Positions 1-7,625 of a stretch of 15,447 nucleotides of DNA are shown here, one piece after another (the stretch's first letter is position 1; every line of letters starts with the position of its first letter). The notes under the pieces were generated by a model. It had not been told where the DNA came from. It was given only the letters and a program-made list of their open reading frames with translations, and ran no database searches. This DNA comes from DATEGZ01 sp035519535 (GTDB lineage: Bacteria > Acidobacteriota > Vicinamibacteria > Vicinamibacterales > SCN-69-37). Made by a program: the position numbers and the translations under genes. Where the stretch lies: positions 1 to 15,447 of the forward strand of contig DATIWF010000041.1 in assembly GCA_035519535.1 (NCBI GenBank). Reading direction: 5' to 3'.

Positions 1-38
1 AGTTGCCCTTGCGACCTCCGGCCCCTCTGGCCCGTCGG

Positions 39-61
39 CTGTGGAAAAAAGCCCCGTCCCC
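39..61 (+). repeat. Dispersed repeat, single-arm copy upstream of the FAD oxidase gene
   Basis: These 23 bases (CTGTGG, six A, GCCCCGTCCCC) are identical to 1555-1577, the right arm of the large inverted repeat downstream of the next gene. A weaker match continues leftward to about position 11: GCGACCTCCGGCCCC resembles GTGACCTCCGTCCCC at 1527-1541. The copy ends 13 bases before the ATG at 75. The reading frame can be extended upstream through it from a TTG at 3, but repeat-derived residues are unlikely to be protein, which supports the ATG start. The left arm, if present, would lie off the window edge. Confidence 0.85.
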
Positions 62-74
62 TTCGGAGGCACTC

Positions 75-1448
75 ATGACCGAAGCAGCAACAGCGAATTT
101 CAAGGGCACGGTGCGGGGCGAGGTGATCACGCCGGGCGAGGCTGGGTACGACCAGGCCCGCAAGGTCTACAACGGGATGTGGGATCGCAAGCCGAAGCTC
201 ATCGTCCGCTGTGCGGATGCGGCCGACGTGATCGCGGCGGTCAGGTTCGCGCGTGAGCAGTCCCTGGCCGTGTCGATCAAGGGCGGCGGGCACAACGCCG
301 CGGGTCTTGGGATGTGCGACGGCGGGCTGGCCATCGACCTGTCGCCGATGAAGTACGTGCGTGTCGATCCCGCCGCGAAGACCGTGCAGGTCGGCGGCGG
401 CAGCACGTGGGGCGATGTCGATCATGCGACGCATGCGTTCGGGCTGGCCGTGCCGTCAGGCATCATCTCGACGACGGGCGTTGGCGGGCTGACTCTCGGC
501 GGCGGGATTGGCCACCTCACGCGGAAGTGCGGGCTCACGATCGACAACCTGCTGTCGGTGGACATGGTGCTCGCCGACGGGCGCTTCGTCACCGCCAACG
601 CGAAGGAGAACCCCGACCTGTTCTGGGCGGTGCGCGGCGGCGGCGGGAACTTTGGCGTGGTGACGTCGTTTCTCTACCGTGCCCACGACGTGCACACGGA
701 CTACGCCGGACCGATGCTCTATCCGCTCGAGCAGGCCGCCGACGTGATGCGCTGGTACCGCGATTTCATGACCAAGGCGCCGGACGATCTCACCGGCTTC
801 TTCGCCTTTCTGGTCGTGCCACCCGGGCCGCCGTTCCCCGAGCATCTCCATAACAAGAACATGTGCGGCATCGTGTGGTGCTACGGCGGGCCGCTGGACA
901 AGGCCGAGAGCGTCTTCAAGCCGATTCGCGCCTTCAAGACGCCGGCGCTCGATCTCGTCGGGCCGATTCCGCATCCCGTGTTGCAGAGTCTGTTCGATCC
1001 GCTCTATCCGGCGGGCCAACAGTGGTATTGGAAGGCCGACTTCGTTCGCGAGCTGTCCGATGCGGCGATCGCGAAGCACATCGAATTCGGCTCGAAGCTG
1101 CCGACGTGGCAGTCGACGATGCACATGTATCCCATCGACGGCGCAGCCAGCCGCGTTGGCGCAAGCGACACGCCCTGGGGCTATCGCGACGCGAAGTGGG
1201 CGGAAGTGATCGTCGGGGTGGACGCCGATGCGAAGAACCGCGACAAGATCACGAAATGGGCGCGCGATTACTGGGATGCCGTGCACCCGTACTCGGCGGG
1301 CGGGGCGTACGTCAACTTCATGATGGACGAAGGCGACGAGCGCATCCGCGCGACGTACGGCAAGAACTACGATCGTCTTGCCAAGATCAAGAAGCAGTAC
1401 GACCCCGGCAACCTGTTCCGAGTGAATCAGAACATCAAGCCAGCGTAG
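75..1448 (+). CDS. FAD-linked oxidase, berberine-bridge-enzyme (BBE) type
   Basis: This is a 457-residue flavoprotein of the VAO/PCMH superfamily. Members use covalently bound FAD and oxygen to oxidise alcohols, sugars or amines. The N-terminal FAD-binding domain includes KGGGHNAAG near residues 69-77; H73 matches the family's 8-alpha-histidyl FAD attachment site. The glycine-rich GVGGLTLGGGIGHL and the VRGGGGNFGVVTSF segments follow. The BBE C-terminal signature YDPGNLFRVNQNI ends the protein. The second covalent site, a Cys just before the glycine-rich loop in bicovalent members, is replaced by Ile here, so single attachment is expected. No signal peptide is seen. The ATG at 75 was chosen because GGAGG lies at 65-69 and the upstream extension is repeat sequence. 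The substrate cannot be read from sequence. The gene stands alone between two repeat copies, so its link to the sugar genes is unclear. Confidence 0.9.
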   Translation: MTEAATANFKGTVRGEVITPGEAGYDQARKVYNGMWDRKPKLIVRCADAADVIAAVRFAREQSLAVSIKGGGHNAAGLGMCDGGLAIDLSPMKYVRVDPAAKTVQVGGGSTWGDVDHATHAFGLAVPSGIISTTGVGGLTLGGGIGHLTRKCGLTIDNLLSVDMVLADGRFVTANAKENPDLFWAVRGGGGNFGVVTSFLYRAHDVHTDYAGPMLYPLEQAADVMRWYRDFMTKAPDDLTGFFAFLVVPPGPPFPEHLHNKNMCGIVWCYGGPLDKAESVFKPIRAFKTPALDLVGPIPHPVLQSLFDPLYPAGQQWYWKADFVRELSDAAIAKHIEFGSKLPTWQSTMHMYPIDGAASRVGASDTPWGYRDAKWAEVIVGVDADAKNRDKITKWARDYWDAVHPYSAGGAYVNFMMDEGDERIRATYGKNYDRLAKIKKQYDPGNLFRVNQNIKPA

Positions 1449-1452
1449 GGTG

Positions 1453-1579
1453 AGGGGGACGGGGCTTTTTTCCACAGGTTCGGCCCGCCGGGGGACGGAG
1501 GTCACGCCCACGCGTTGCACGCGAACGTGACCTCCGTCCCCGTTCGGGCCGAACCTGTGGAAAAAAGCCCCGTCCCCCT
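1453..1579. repeat. 127-nt near-perfect inverted repeat (REPIN-like palindrome)
   Basis: The arms pair as 1453-1487 with 1545-1579 (35 bp without mismatch). A 3x3 mismatch follows (1488-1490 against 1542-1544), then 1491-1506 pairs with 1526-1541 (16 bp). The 19-base apex holds its own mini-hairpin, CGCGT-TGC-ACGCG at 1511-1523. It fills nearly all of the gap between two same-strand genes, starting 5 bases after the first stop and ending 11 bases before the next start. The right arm is shared exactly with 39-61. In RNA it would form a very stable hairpin, which could shield 3' ends or attenuate readthrough. It lacks the stem-then-U-run order of an intrinsic terminator. Two head-to-head arms around a short apex recall REPIN elements, but that is an analogy. 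Confidence 0.9.
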
Positions 1580-1590
1580 TCCTGATACGA

Positions 1591-2595
1591 TTGGCCGCGA
1601 GCGAGCAGGTGCAGTATCGGCGACTGGGCCGGACCGGCATGACCGTGTCGGCCGTCAGCTTCGGCGCGTGGGCCATCGGCGGGTCCTGGGGAGCCGTCGA
1701 CGATTCGGAGTCCCTGCGCGCGCTGCACGCGGCCGTGGACGCCGGCGTCAACTTCATCGACACGGCCGACGTTTACGGCGACGGCCGCAGCGAACGCCTG
1801 ATCGCCCGCCTGCGGCACGAGCGGCCGGGCCAGACGATCTGGGTCGCGACGAAGGCCGGCCGCCGGCTGCCCGCGCAGACGCCCGACGGCTACACGCGCG
1901 TCAACCTGACGGCCTGGGTCGATCGCAGCCTCGCGAATCTCGAGACGGACGCCCTCGATCTGCTGCAGCTGCACTGCCCGCACCCGGCCGTGTACGACCG
2001 GCCGGAGGTGTTCGGCATTCTCGACGACCTGGTGCGCGCGGGGAAGCTGCGCCACTACGGCGTGAGCGTCGAAACCGTCGCCGAGGCGCTGAAGGCGATC
2101 CGCCACCCCGGTGTGAAGACCGTGCAGATCATCTTCAACATCTTCCGACTCAAGCCGGCCGACGAGTTCTTTCCAGCCGCGCGCGCCCGCGACATCGGCA
2201 TCCTCGCGCGCGTGCCGCTCGCGAGCGGCCTGCTCACGGGCAAGATCCGGCATGACTCGCGCTTCGCCGCCGACGACCATCGGCAGTTCAATCGGCACGG
2301 CGAGGAGTTCGACAAGGGCGAGACGTTCGCCGGCGTGCCGCTCGACGCGGGCCTCGCCGCGGTCGAAGAGCTGCGCCAGATCGTGCCAGCGCGCACGACG
2401 CTGACCCAGTTTGCGCTGCGCTGGATTCTGATGTTCGACGCGGTGACCTGCGCCATCCCGGGCGCGAAGACGGCGGCGCAGGCGCGCGAGAACTCGGCGG
2501 CAGCCGACCTCCCGCCGATTGACGCCGCCACGATGGCATCGGTCGCGCGCGTCTACGATTCGTACGTGCGGGCGGCCGTGCACGCCCAGTGGTAG
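1591..2595 (+). CDS. Aldo/keto reductase
   Basis: This 334-residue protein is a cytosolic NAD(P)H-dependent oxidoreductase with an (alpha/beta)8 barrel. It opens with the typical RRLGRTGMTVSAVSFG strand. All four catalytic residues are visible: D57 and Y62 in FIDTADVYG, K88 in VATKAGR, and H128 in LLQLHCPH. The C-terminal cofactor motif IPGAKTAAQAREN spans about 289-301. The length is ordinary for the family. No ATG precedes the conserved N-terminus. The TTG at 1591 gives the full strand, and an in-frame GTG at 1609 is a credible alternative; neither has a clear Shine-Dalgarno sequence, so the start is uncertain. It begins 11 bases after the large inverted repeat and ends 20 bases before the GH27 gene, so it may lead that transcript. 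It could act on a sugar or aldehyde; the substrate is not determinable. Confidence 0.9.
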   Translation: MAASEQVQYRRLGRTGMTVSAVSFGAWAIGGSWGAVDDSESLRALHAAVDAGVNFIDTADVYGDGRSERLIARLRHERPGQTIWVATKAGRRLPAQTPDGYTRVNLTAWVDRSLANLETDALDLLQLHCPHPAVYDRPEVFGILDDLVRAGKLRHYGVSVETVAEALKAIRHPGVKTVQIIFNIFRLKPADEFFPAARARDIGILARVPLASGLLTGKIRHDSRFAADDHRQFNRHGEEFDKGETFAGVPLDAGLAAVEELRQIVPARTTLTQFALRWILMFDAVTCAIPGAKTAAQARENSAAADLPPIDAATMASVARVYDSYVRAAVHAQW

Positions 2596-2615
2596 TACGA
2601 CAACGGAGAGCAGCG

Positions 2616-4709
2616 ATGACGACGACCTCGAAGCGGACAGCCTGGACCGGAGCGACCGCAGCGCTCGCGGCCCTCGTCGGCGCGGCGATACTCGGCGCGC
2701 AGGACCAAGCCGCGTTGCGCGGCACGGCCGCGCCTGCGGGCGGCGTGTGGGTGGACAGCCTGGATCTCTCGAAGGTGCCCGTGCGTCCGGCCGGCCGCGG
2801 CGGGCGCGGACCTGGCGGCGCGGCGCCCACGACGCCCCCACCGCCGCCGACCTACGCGCTGGACGGCGTGACGTACCCGCACACGGTTCCGGTCTCATCC
2901 GACGCCGACTTCGCGATCGATCTGAAGGGCCACGCGGTGCGGTTCATGTCCATGGTGGGCATCGACGACGCGGTCATGACCGGGCGCGGCGGCGCCCAGC
3001 CGGGCACGGCCCGCGGCAGCGCGGTCTTCGGCGTCTGGGTGGACGGCAAGAAGGTCGCCGACTCCGGCGTCATGAAAGGCGGCGACGCACCGAAGCTCCT
3101 GACCGCAGATCTCGCCGGCGCGAAGCGGCTCGTGCTGGCGGTGAACGACGGCAACGACGGCACCGGCGGCGACAACGCGGACTGGAGCGGCGCCTTGATC
3201 ATGATGGCGGCCGGAGCGCAGGACCGACCGGAGATCGTCGCGCCGGCCGTCGAACCCGCGCCGCCTATCGCGTCGAGCCGATCGGCCGCGCCGCAGTTGA
3301 ACTCGCCGAAGATGACCGGCGCGACGCCCGGCCGGCCGTTCATGTTTCTGATTCCGGCGTCGGGCGACGAGCCGCTGACTTTTACCGCGAAGAATCTGCC
3401 TGAGGGATTGACGCTCGACAGCAAGACGGGCCTCATCACCGGTTCGCTCGCGGCGGCCGGGCGGACCGTCGTTGATGTCACCGTCACGAACGCCACGGGC
3501 CAAACGACGGGTCAACTCACCATCGTCGGCGGCGATCACATGCTGGCGCTGACGCCGCCGCTCGGCTGGAATTCGTGGAACGCGTGGGGCAACACGGTCA
3601 CCGCCGATCGCGTGAAGGCGTCGGCCGACGGCATGGTGAAGAGCGGCCTCGCGCGCCAGGGCTATACGTACATCAATATCGACGACGTCTGGGAGGCGGG
3701 CAACGAGCCGAACCCGGCGACGGGCCGCGGGCGGAATCCGGCGGCGGCGCGCGACGCCAGGGGCGAGATCATGTCGAACGCGAACTTCCCAGACATGAAA
3801 GGCCTCGCGGACTACATCCACGGCCTCGGTCTGAAAGCCGGGATCTACTCGTCGCCCGGGCCGACGACGTGTCAGGGCCTCGCGGCGACGTATCAGCACG
3901 AGCTGCAGGACGTTCGCACCTGGGCGAGGTGGGGATTTGACTACATCAAGTACGACTGGTGCTCGTACAGCGGGATAGCACCCAACCCGACACTCGAGCA
4001 GCGGAAGACCCCGTACCGGATGCTGCGCGCGGCGCTCAACGACATCGATCGCGACCTGATCTACAGCCTGTGTCAGTACGGCGCGGGGAACGTGTGGGAA
4101 TGGGGCAACGATCCCGACATCCGCGGCAACCTGTGGCGCATGACCGGCGACATCCGCGACTCGTGGGCGAGCATGGCCGGCATCGGCTTCCAGCAGACGG
4201 GCCGCGAGAAGTACGCCGGCCCCGGCCACTGGAACGACACCGACATGCTCGTCGTCGGCATGGTCGGCTGGAGCCAGGGATCACGGCCGACGAATCTGAC
4301 GCCGAACGAGCAGCTCACGCACATCTCGCTCTGGGCGCTTCAGGCCGCGCCGATGCTGATCGGGGCCGACCTGTCGGTCATCGACGAGTGGACGACGAAC
4401 GTCCTGGGTAACCGCGAGGTGCTCGCGGTCAATCAGGACATCCTCGGCAAGCCCGCCGGTCGTCTGTCGAGCGACGGCTGGGTCGATGTGTGGGCGCGGC
4501 CGCTCTCGGACGGATCGATGGCCGTCGGCCTGTTCAATCGATCGCCCGAACCGGCGGCGATGACGGTGAAGCTCGCGGACCTCGGGCTGTCAGCGGGTGC
4601 GCATCCGGTGCGCGACTTGTGGACGCAGCGCAACCTCCCGAACGCGCGCGACCAGTTTTCCGCCACCGTGCCGCGGCACGGCGTCGTCCTGGTGAGGATT
4701 GGCCGGTAA
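2616..4709 (+). CDS. Exported GH27 alpha-galactosidase-like glycoside hydrolase with NPCBM and Ig-like domains
   Basis: This 697-residue secreted enzyme probably releases terminal alpha-D-galactose from oligo- or polysaccharides; GH27 also contains beta-L-arabinopyranosidases. Residues 1-28 form a signal peptide with likely cleavage after ILGA. An NPCBM-type carbohydrate-binding module spans about 44-198, interrupted by a Gly/Pro-rich insert near 59-78. A putative Ig fold (He_PIG type, ending LTLDSKTGLITGSL and a VTVTNATG strand) covers about 240-303. The catalytic barrel begins at TPPLGWNSWNAWG (about 313). D447 in YIKYDWC matches the GH27 nucleophile and D512 in TGDIRDSW the acid/base; the conserved GHWNDTDML follows. 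The last 70 or so residues are the C-terminal beta domain. The ATG at 2616 was chosen for GGAGAG at 2605-2610 and the signal peptide directly after it; an upstream GTG at 2589 overlaps the previous gene. Confidence 0.92.
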   Translation: MTTTSKRTAWTGATAALAALVGAAILGAQDQAALRGTAAPAGGVWVDSLDLSKVPVRPAGRGGRGPGGAAPTTPPPPPTYALDGVTYPHTVPVSSDADFAIDLKGHAVRFMSMVGIDDAVMTGRGGAQPGTARGSAVFGVWVDGKKVADSGVMKGGDAPKLLTADLAGAKRLVLAVNDGNDGTGGDNADWSGALIMMAAGAQDRPEIVAPAVEPAPPIASSRSAAPQLNSPKMTGATPGRPFMFLIPASGDEPLTFTAKNLPEGLTLDSKTGLITGSLAAAGRTVVDVTVTNATGQTTGQLTIVGGDHMLALTPPLGWNSWNAWGNTVTADRVKASADGMVKSGLARQGYTYINIDDVWEAGNEPNPATGRGRNPAAARDARGEIMSNANFPDMKGLADYIHGLGLKAGIYSSPGPTTCQGLAATYQHELQDVRTWARWGFDYIKYDWCSYSGIAPNPTLEQRKTPYRMLRAALNDIDRDLIYSLCQYGAGNVWEWGNDPDIRGNLWRMTGDIRDSWASMAGIGFQQTGREKYAGPGHWNDTDMLVVGMVGWSQGSRPTNLTPNEQLTHISLWALQAAPMLIGADLSVIDEWTTNVLGNREVLAVNQDILGKPAGRLSSDGWVDVWARPLSDGSMAVGLFNRSPEPAAMTVKLADLGLSAGAHPVRDLWTQRNLPNARDQFSATVPRHGVVLVRIGR

Positions 4710-4715
4710 CGATCG

Positions 4716-4734
4716 AGCGGGGGCGAAGCCCGCT
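4716..4734 (+). other. Small hairpin just before the Gfo/Idh/MocA gene
   Basis: AGCGGG (4716-4721) can pair with CCCGCT (4729-4734) across a seven-base loop in the 30-base gap after the GH27 stop. It has no U run, so it is not a convincing terminator. Its right arm ends immediately before GGAG (4735-4738), the only ribosome-binding candidate for the next gene, so it could affect access to that site. In a G+C-rich genome a six-base stem also arises easily by chance. Confidence 0.3.
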
Positions 4735-4739
4735 GGAGC

Positions 4740-5747
4740 ATGGTGAAGGTTCGCTGGGGCGTGCTCGGCACGGCCAGGATCGCGACGGCCAAGGTGATCC
4801 CTGCCATGCAGCGAGGCGAGTGGTCCGCGGTCACGGCGATCGCGTCGCGCGACGGCGAGCGCGCCGAGCGCGCGTCGATCGAGCTCGGCATTCCTACCGT
4901 GTACGGGTCGTACGAAGCGCTGCTCGCCGATCGGTCGGTCGAGGCCGTCTACATCCCGCTGCCGAATCATCTGCACGTGCCCTGGTCGATCCGCGCTGCC
5001 GAGGCGGGCAAGCACGTGCTGTGCGAGAAGCCGCTCGGCCTCGGCGAGGACGACGTGCGCGAGCTGATCGCGGCGCGCGATCGAACCGGCGTCAAGCTCC
5101 AGGAGGCGTTCATGGTCCGCACCCACCCGCAATGGGTGGCGGCGCGCGACCTGGTGCGGGCGGGACGGCTGGGCGAGCTCCGCGGCATGGTCGGGACGTT
5201 CAGCTACGTGAACCGGGATCCGGCGAACATCCGCAACGTCGCCGACTTTGGCGGAGGCGCGCTCTTCGACATCGGCTGCTACTTCGTGATGACGTCGCGC
5301 TTCATCTTCGGCGAGAAGCCTCGGCGCGTCGTCGCGTCCATCGATCGCGATCCGGCGTTTCACGTCGATCGACGGACGTCGATGCTGCTCGAATACTCGT
5401 CGGGGACCTTCGTCGGCACGTGCGGGACGCAGATGGCGCCGCAGCAGCGCATCGAGATCCTGGGTTCGCGCGCGCGGCTCGAGATCGAGATTCCCTTCAA
5501 TGCGCCGCCGGATCGACCGTGCCGGCTGTTCGTCGACGAGCACGGTCCGGTGGGCGGCGGGGCGGTCGAGACCATCGAGATCGCAACGTGCGACCAGTAC
5601 ACGATCCAGGGGGATCGCTTCTCTCAGGCGATCCGCGAGAGGACGCCCGTCGTCTACCCGCTCGAGGAGTCGCTCGGGAACATGCGGGTGATCGACGCGC
5701 TGTTCCGGTCGGCGGCCCGCGGCGAGTGGGTGACCGTGGCAGAATGA
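4740..5747 (+). CDS. Gfo/Idh/MocA family oxidoreductase
   Basis: This 335-residue cytosolic NAD(P)-dependent dehydrogenase belongs to the family that acts on sugars, inositols and their derivatives. The N-terminal Rossmann fold begins with WGVLGTARIA (about 6-15). The conserved YIPLPNHLH segment (71-79) and EKP triad (E96-K97-P98) follow. The C-terminal substrate domain carries D177-I-G-C-Y181, a usual active-site stretch. The length is typical and no export signal is present. The start is ambiguous by one codon: GGAG at 4735-4738 is only one base from the ATG at 4740 but four bases from the GTG at 4743. The gene follows the GH27 gene by 30 bases and precedes the nucleotidyltransferase by 6, so shared transcription is likely. 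Modification of a freed sugar is plausible, but the substrate is unknown. Confidence 0.92.
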   Translation: MVKVRWGVLGTARIATAKVIPAMQRGEWSAVTAIASRDGERAERASIELGIPTVYGSYEALLADRSVEAVYIPLPNHLHVPWSIRAAEAGKHVLCEKPLGLGEDDVRELIAARDRTGVKLQEAFMVRTHPQWVAARDLVRAGRLGELRGMVGTFSYVNRDPANIRNVADFGGGALFDIGCYFVMTSRFIFGEKPRRVVASIDRDPAFHVDRRTSMLLEYSSGTFVGTCGTQMAPQQRIEILGSRARLEIEIPFNAPPDRPCRLFVDEHGPVGGGAVETIEIATCDQYTIQGDRFSQAIRERTPVVYPLEESLGNMRVIDALFRSAARGEWVTVAE

Positions 5748-5753
5748 GCGGCC

Positions 5754-6653
5754 ATGCGCGGACCGGCTCTGGTCGTGATGGCGGCGGGCCTCGGCTCGCG
5801 CTACGGCGGGTCGAAGCAGATTGAGGGCGTCGGCCCCGGCGGCGAGCTGCTGCTCGAGTACGCGATCTTCGACGCCCGCCGCGCCGGGTTCCGGCAGGTG
5901 GTCTTCGTCACGCGTCCGGAGCTCGAGCCGGCGCTCCGGGCGATCGCAGCGCGCCTGCCGGGCGATCTGGACGTCGCGTTCGTCCATCAGACCGTGCGTG
6001 CGCTGCCCGCCTGGTTCACCCGGACGACCCGCTCCAAGCCGTGGGGGACCGTGCACGCCGTGCTCGCCGCGCGCGACGCGGTCACGACGCCCTTTGCCGT
6101 CGTGAACGCCGACGATTTCTACGGGCTGACCGCGTACGATCTGGCCGCCGCGGCGTGCGGCCGCGCGGCCGACAGCGGCACGTACGCCGTGATTGGTTTT
6201 CCGCTTGCGCGAACGCTGTCCGACCACGGGCCGGTCGCGCGCGGGATCTGCGTCACCGACCACGGCCGGCTCGTCTGGCTCGACGAGGTCCGCGGTATTC
6301 ATCGCACGCGCGACGGCATCGTCGGCGCGTTTCCGGATGGGATCCGGACGCTCACGGGGCTCGAGACGGCCTCGATGAACTTCTGGGTGTTCGCGCCGCT
6401 CGTGTTCGCCGACCTCGAGGTCGTGTTCCACGAGTTCCTGCGGCACGCCGGCCACGACGATGAGGCCGAGGCCGCGCTGCCGGAAGGCGTCAACGCGATG
6501 ATCCAGTCCGGCCGGGCGCGCGTGGAGGTCGTGAGCGCGCCGGGTCCCTGGTTCGGCGTCACGCATCGCGAAGATCGGCCGGCGGTGGTGGCGGGTCTGG
6601 CCGAACTCGTCCGACAAGGGACGTATCCACATCCACTGTGGGGGAAAACATGA
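5754..6653 (+). CDS. Nucleotidyltransferase (NTP transferase domain), substrate unknown
   Basis: This 299-residue protein has the GT-A-like fold of sugar-phosphate nucleotidylyltransferases, which join an NTP to a phosphorylated sugar or similar alcohol. The N-terminal loop ALVVMAAGLGSRYGGSKQ (5-22) is a variant of the G-x-G-x-R...K nucleotide-binding signature, with G14, R16 and K21 visible. The PWGTVHAVLAARD helix precedes the metal-binding stretch N118-A-D-D-F-Y-G124. The later part, including VRGIHRTRDG and ASMNFWVF, is specific to this subgroup and I cannot assign it a substrate. It starts 6 bases after the oxidoreductase stop and overlaps the metallopeptidase start by four bases (ATGA, 6650-6653), so the three are probably one translationally coupled unit. 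No strong Shine-Dalgarno sequence is seen at the ATG. A true sugar-nucleotide synthase is possible but unproven. Confidence 0.8.
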   Translation: MRGPALVVMAAGLGSRYGGSKQIEGVGPGGELLLEYAIFDARRAGFRQVVFVTRPELEPALRAIAARLPGDLDVAFVHQTVRALPAWFTRTTRSKPWGTVHAVLAARDAVTTPFAVVNADDFYGLTAYDLAAAACGRAADSGTYAVIGFPLARTLSDHGPVARGICVTDHGRLVWLDEVRGIHRTRDGIVGAFPDGIRTLTGLETASMNFWVFAPLVFADLEVVFHEFLRHAGHDDEAEAALPEGVNAMIQSGRARVEVVSAPGPWFGVTHREDRPAVVAGLAELVRQGTYPHPLWGKT

Positions 6654-7606
6654 CGCCATCCGCGCGTCTGATCTGCGGTCTCATGCTCGTCGTGCCGTTG
6701 GCGCTCGTCGCCCGGCAGCGAGCCTCGCCGCCCGGTCCGTCCTCCCCGGCGAGGCCGCCCGGCGGCGTGGCGACCGGGCCGCCGCTCGTCGCGAGCTTCG
6801 AGACGGCGATGATCACCGCCCCGCCCGAGTCGCTGGGCCTCGATCCGTTCTACAAGAAGTACGCCGACGCATTCGGGATTCCGATCGTGTCGTCCGAGAA
6901 CGTGGCCGACGCCGCGCTGCTCATGGCGCGCGATATCGTGAACTACATGCTGCTGAAGCGGCCGGATGTGCGCGCCGTCATGGTCGAGCGGAAGTCGCGC
7001 GTGCTGATCATGGCGGTGACCGAGGGCGAAACGGACCTGCCCGAGCGACGCGACTGGAAGAAGCCGGCGATCACCGATCCGCGGCTGACGCCGGCCGAGC
7101 GCGCCCGGTACAACGAGCCGGGCGGCATCGCCAGCATGACCGACCAGCAGTACTGGAACAGCCGTGCCCGCGGCATGGGCGGCAACATCACGTCGGCGGC
7201 TGAGGAGAACCTGCTCGGGCTGCCCGGCACGCGCTACTACGGCGAGCACATCCTCGTGCACGAGTTCAGCCACAACATCATGGGCGCGCTTCGAGTGGCG
7301 GAGCCCGGCCTGGTGCAGGAGGTCGAGGCCGCGTACGCCTCGGCGAAGGCGAAGAATCTCTACGAGGGGCAGTACGCGATCAACACCGTCGCGGAGTACT
7401 GGGCCGAGGGCACGCAGTGGTGGTTCTGGTCGAACATCGAGTTCTACGACCGGACGACGAAGGTGCGGATCCAGACGCCGGACGAGTTCAAGGCGTACGA
7501 CCCGGTGCTCTATGCGATCCTCGATCGCGTGTACGCCGGCCACCACATTCCGGCAGACATCTACTACGGCCGGAATCTCAAACCGGCCCGGCCGCCCGGT
7601 CATTGA
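6650..7606 (+). CDS. Exported zincin-type metallopeptidase, family unassigned
   Basis: This is a 318-residue protein with a hydrophobic export segment (about 8-21) and a Pro-rich linker (about 27-42), so it probably acts outside the cytoplasm. The zinc site is clear: H204-E-F-S-H208, with E205 as the catalytic base. A likely third ligand is E249 in AEYWAEGTQWW, 45 residues after the first His. HEFSH followed about 45 residues later by EYWAE resembles the HEFGH and EFFAE pair of anthrax lethal-factor-like (M34/ATLF) peptidases. That is a motif-level comparison from memory. The tail YDRTTKVRIQTPDEFKAYDP could be the subsite helix region. The ATG at 6650 was preferred over a GTG at 6638 because it makes an ATGA overlap with the preceding stop and has GGGGG at 6640-6644. 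Its target, and its reason for being linked to a nucleotidyltransferase, are unknown. Confidence 0.75.
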   Translation: MTPSARLICGLMLVVPLALVARQRASPPGPSSPARPPGGVATGPPLVASFETAMITAPPESLGLDPFYKKYADAFGIPIVSSENVADAALLMARDIVNYMLLKRPDVRAVMVERKSRVLIMAVTEGETDLPERRDWKKPAITDPRLTPAERARYNEPGGIASMTDQQYWNSRARGMGGNITSAAEENLLGLPGTRYYGEHILVHEFSHNIMGALRVAEPGLVQEVEAAYASAKAKNLYEGQYAINTVAEYWAEGTQWWFWSNIEFYDRTTKVRIQTPDEFKAYDPVLYAILDRVYAGHHIPADIYYGRNLKPARPPGH

Positions 7607-7625
7607 ACATTGCGGGATCGCGATG

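Noticed and set aside
3..74. Upstream extension of the FAD oxidase gene from a TTG
   Set aside because: The added residues are encoded by the dispersed repeat, and a good ribosome site stands before the ATG at 75.
1454..1471. Intrinsic terminator after the FAD oxidase gene
   Set aside because: The six-T run lies inside the outer stem of the palindrome and is not preceded by a G+C hairpin, so the geometry is wrong for a terminator.
456..1763. A 435-codon minus-strand open frame spanning the FAD oxidase gene and the palindrome
   Set aside because: Its sequence has no recognisable family motif and runs through the inverted repeat. The + strand frame carries FAD-binding and BBE motifs.
4590..6659. 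A 689-codon open frame on the minus strand opposite the oxidoreductase and nucleotidyltransferase genes
   Set aside because: It is rich in Arg, His, Asp and Ala with no domain-like pattern, and lies exactly opposite two clear genes. It is a G+C-rich shadow frame.
7607..7625. Bidirectional terminator between the convergent metallopeptidase and mutarotase genes
   Set aside because: The 19-base gap contains no hairpin with a U run; nothing supports a terminator there.
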